Assembly (NCBI GenBank): GCA_964616835.1
Contig: CAZTSG010000010.1
Coordinates: 1-33,037, forward strand
DNA: 33,037 nt
Source of the DNA: JAAOZP01 sp964616835
GTDB lineage: Archaea; Thermoproteota; EX4484-205; JAAOZP01
Reading direction: 5' to 3'
This document shows positions 31,058 to 33,037 of the stretch, in pieces. A program made the position numbers and the translations under genes. Positions within the stretch are counted from its first letter, which is position 1, and every line of letters starts with the position of its first letter. The notes below the pieces were generated by a model. The model was not told the origin of the DNA. It saw only the letters and a list, made by a program, of their open reading frames with translations, and searched no databases.

Positions 31058-31669
31058 TTACTCAAACCTGGGAATGCTTTTCAGAGTCCTTTCTAGATAT
31101 ATCTTAGCAAGCCTCACATAGCTTTTATCGTTTAGCAATGCCATAAGCCTCAGCCCGCTTCCAGACTTCATCAATACAACGCTCTGCTTTCCAGTATACT
31201 CTATCTCCTCTATCTCGCCTATCTGGAGAATACCGCTGTAGCTCTCGAACAACTCGAACTGCTCTCCTATGAATGCAGCAAGAATGTCTTCATCCAAGTC
31301 TATGCGGGAGCCGAAGCTTAAGCAGGTAATCCCGTCGGGAAGCAAGACGTATATGGAGTTTATCGCACCCTTAGACTGGGAGAGACAGTTCTGGATTGCG
31401 CTTTCCACAACCTTAACCCATTCGAAATACTTCTCCGCGTCTTCGCTCGTCACTATTTCCTTCAGGGGAGGCTTCTTTACAGCTGGCGGAGGCTGTACAA
31501 CCTTGGGGACAACTGGTTTCTCAATCGCAGCTGCCCTCTCAACGGCTGCGGGAGCCTTCTCCTCAACCCTCCCAGTTTCCTGTCTAGCAGCAGCCATTCT
31601 ATAACGAGCTATAATCTTATCAAAATCCAGCTTCTCCTCCTCAGCCTCCCTATCTTTTTCGCTTTCCAT
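31058..31669 (-). CDS. Roadblock/LC7-like domain protein with disordered N-terminus, 203 aa
   Basis: The first 70 residues are charged and then Ala/Pro/Val-rich (repeated PAAVE, KPVVPK, PPPAVKKPP), suggesting a flexible linker. Residues about 80-200 follow the Roadblock/MglB pattern: a helix, strand SIYVLLPDG, a central helix with D-E-D-I-L-A-A-F-I-G-E, strands EIEYTGKQSVVLMKS and LRLMALLND, and a final helix. Roadblock proteins regulate small Ras-like GTPases such as MglA in bacteria and have many archaeal members. No GTPase gene is visible in this window. It is convergent with the aminotransferase, 8 bases apart. Start at ATG 31669. The domain call is by pattern, without the typical sharp motifs. 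Confidence 0.65.
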   Translation of the reverse strand: MESEKDREAEEEKLDFDKIIARYRMAAARQETGRVEEKAPAAVERAAAIEKPVVPKVVQPPPAVKKPPLKEIVTSEDAEKYFEWVKVVESAIQNCLSQSKGAINSIYVLLPDGITCLSFGSRIDLDEDILAAFIGEQFELFESYSGILQIGEIEEIEYTGKQSVVLMKSGSGLRLMALLNDKSYVRLAKIYLERTLKSIPRFE

Positions 31670-31844
31670 AGTTAAACTACCCTACAGAATCATTAATCGC
31701 GTGCGTATTCCAATAATCCTTTGTCAGTTTCAAATATTACATACTGCTCTTAAACGCGACGCAAAAAGGGAAGAGTAAATCCCAATGAATGTTCTTGAAA
31801 TGTCAGCTTTACCATTCAATTTAGGAATAAAAATTGGCAAAAAT

Positions 31845-31853
31845 GTTTTATAA
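31845..31853 (+). promoter_or_regulatory. BoxA promoter for thyX
   Basis: GTTTTATAA is centred 27 bases before ATG 31876, so the mRNA is probably leaderless. A GAGGG also lies about 6 bases before the ATG, so a longer transcript could use it. The remainder of the 206-base spacer 31670-31875 shows no other signal I can name. Confidence 0.6.
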
Positions 31854-31875
31854 TACTGGATTGTAGAGGGCATTA

Positions 31876-32598
31876 ATGAGGGTTTACCTGATATCCTATA
31901 CTTCAAACCCTGAGCTTATAGTTGCAGTGGCAGCGAGAACCTCTTTTAAAAGCGAAACGCCAACAGAAATATTGGAGAAGCTGTCTAAGCCTGAGAATGC
32001 TGAGAAGATTAAAAAGGAGATTTCAGATCTTTTAAGGCACAATCACCTTTCACCGATTGAACACGCTTCATTCACCTTCGCTGTAGAAGGGGTTTCAAGA
32101 GCCTGCACCCATCAGCTTGTCAGGCATAGAATAGCCTCGTACACTCAGCAGAGCCAGAGATTCGTGAAAGTAGATACTTCTAGTGAAGACTGGTTTGTTA
32201 TCCCTAGGGCGTTGGAGGAGGGGGGGTTGAGGGAGGAGTTTAAAGAGAAAATGCGTATTATCGCCTCGTGGTACGAGGATCTTTCCAATAAGGGCGTTGA
32301 GAAAGAGGATGCGAGATTCATACTCCCCCAAGCTACGAAGACGAACATAATCGTAACTATGAACGCTAGAGAGCTCCTACACTTCTTCAACCTAAGGCTT
32401 TGCGCCAGGGCTCAATGGGAGCTTAGAGAAGTAGCAATGGAGATGCTTAAACTGGTGAAGAAAATTGCTCCCACAATATTCAAGGATGCGGGGCCATCTT
32501 GTATGAAAGGCTTCTGCCCCGAAGGGGATTTAATGCCTGAAGAGTGTAGAAGAATGGGAATACCCAATATTCAAAAAAGATTTAGAGAGATTACGTGA
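31876..32598 (+). CDS. thyX: Flavin-dependent thymidylate synthase ThyX, 240 aa
   Basis: It makes dTMP from dUMP using methylene-tetrahydrofolate (or an archaeal pterin) with FAD and NADPH, replacing ThyA. The defining ThyX motif RHRxxSxxxxSQR is complete at residues 83-95 (RHRIASYTQQSQR). Upstream the substrate-loop histidines H55-N-H-L-S-P are present, and downstream are the strand with NARELLHFFNLRLC and the family's C-terminal helix. The length is normal for archaeal ThyX. It is a monocistronic-looking gene with its own BoxA, followed after 59 bases by a membrane-protein gene. No odd features. Confidence 0.96.
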   Translation: MRVYLISYTSNPELIVAVAARTSFKSETPTEILEKLSKPENAEKIKKEISDLLRHNHLSPIEHASFTFAVEGVSRACTHQLVRHRIASYTQQSQRFVKVDTSSEDWFVIPRALEEGGLREEFKEKMRIIASWYEDLSNKGVEKEDARFILPQATKTNIIVTMNARELLHFFNLRLCARAQWELREVAMEMLKLVKKIAPTIFKDAGPSCMKGFCPEGDLMPEECRRMGIPNIQKRFREIT

Positions 32599-32657
32599 CG
32601 GAAAAAGCTTTTTAAGTGCTGCATAACCCCAACGCCGTGCTTAAGGAGGCGAAGCCT

Positions 32658-33037
32658 TTGAAGAAAAACATAAAGGTTAAACTGGTATTACTGATTCCTA
32701 AAGTCCTATTCTCAGTGCTTTTCGCAGCGCTCTTCATGGTTCTAACTAAGATTAAGTTCTGGCCCATATTCGGAACAGAGTCGAGCTTCTCATTTGGAGC
32801 TATTTTCGGACCGGTAATACCCAAGTTTCTTAATGTTTACTGGGGGGCCTCAGTAATAATGCTTACCCGTATAGTTGGATTTGTCACAGGATACTACAAG
32901 ATGCCGGACATAAGCAATCCGGCGAAGTTTTTGAATAGCTGGCTAACCTTCTTGCCGATAATTGCTGCAGGCACGTATTTCGCTAAAATGTTCAAAGGAG
33001 ATAAGAGGCTTATCATCATACCTGCTTTAAGCATTCT
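32658..33037 (+). CDS. Polytopic membrane protein, partial (runs off right edge)
   Basis: The first 126 residues are inside the window; the 3' end is cut. There are hydrophobic segments at about residues 8-28, 45-60, 62-82 and 95-112, separated by short charged loops; a Gly/Pro-rich segment SFSFGAIFGPVIPKF precedes the third. I do not recognise the family with confidence; small substrate-binding (S) components of ECF transporters have similar size and Gly-Pro segments, but this is speculative. Start: TTG 32658 has an AAGGAGG site 8 bases upstream. A GTG at 32637 in the same frame is an alternative, because a BoxA-like TTTTTAA at 32609-32615 would place transcription start near it. It follows thyX on the same strand. 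Confidence 0.55.
   Translation, partial: MKKNIKVKLVLLIPKVLFSVLFAALFMVLTKIKFWPIFGTESSFSFGAIFGPVIPKFLNVYWGASVIMLTRIVGFVTGYYKMPDISNPAKFLNSWLTFLPIIAAGTYFAKMFKGDKRLIIIPALSI

Noticed and set aside
1..33037. CRISPR arrays, insertion sequences and C/D box RNAs
   Set aside because: No regularly spaced direct repeats, transposase genes or terminal repeats were seen, and TGATGA-like motifs occur only inside coding regions.

Overview
The window reads as a chromosomal segment of a thermophile-like archaeon, most plausibly a member of the Thermoproteota/TACK group. I infer this from archaeal BoxA (TATA) promoters, many leaderless first genes, frequent TTG and GTG starts, a TIP49/RuvB-like AAA+ ATPase, a Roadblock-domain protein, A-type ATPase subunit remnants, an AmmeMemoRadiSam-type radical SAM enzyme and a flavin-dependent thymidylate synthase. 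I cannot place it to genus. I found no rRNA, tRNA, CRISPR array or insertion sequence.

Left part (1-10.6 kb): uptake and degradation at the cell surface. Two related OPT-like multi-spanning transporters (one cut by the left edge) flank a 226-residue unknown protein and a 1515-residue membrane protein. That large protein joins a catalytically degenerate M28-peptidase-like ectodomain to an FtsX-type permease. A membrane-anchored clan-A glycoside hydrolase with a carbohydrate-binding-like insertion follows.

Middle part (10.6-18.1 kb): a class II glutamine amidotransferase, a FUN14-like small membrane protein, a membrane-tethered winged-helix regulator with a palindrome over its own promoter, a SIMPL-domain protein, and then the most unusual block. 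In that block a tail-anchored 106-residue protein, a MoxR-type AAA+ ATPase with a four-cysteine cluster and an HExxH metallopeptidase-VWA protein are encoded in overlapping genes. A 467-residue unknown protein with a C-terminal cysteine motif lies just upstream on the same strand. This looks like a membrane-tethered MoxR/VWA remodelling or maturation machine of unknown target.

Right part (18.3-33 kb): mostly housekeeping. It carries class II HMG-CoA reductase (archaeal lipid synthesis), a TIP49 ATPase with a dual-specificity phosphatase, and a heterodimeric ABC exporter of the TM287/288 kind in which one half is split into separate membrane and ATPase genes. These are followed by proline biosynthesis (proC), a broken-looking pair of A-type ATPase I and D fragments, an AmrS-like radical SAM enzyme, thioredoxin reductase, a small thiamine-binding-family protein, an aminotransferase, a Roadblock protein, ThyX and the start of a membrane protein. 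No gene-free stretch exceeds 300 bases. The largest gaps (18056-18340, 29611-29846, 31670-31875, 342-534) hold promoters and, in the first two, potential RNA secondary structure.
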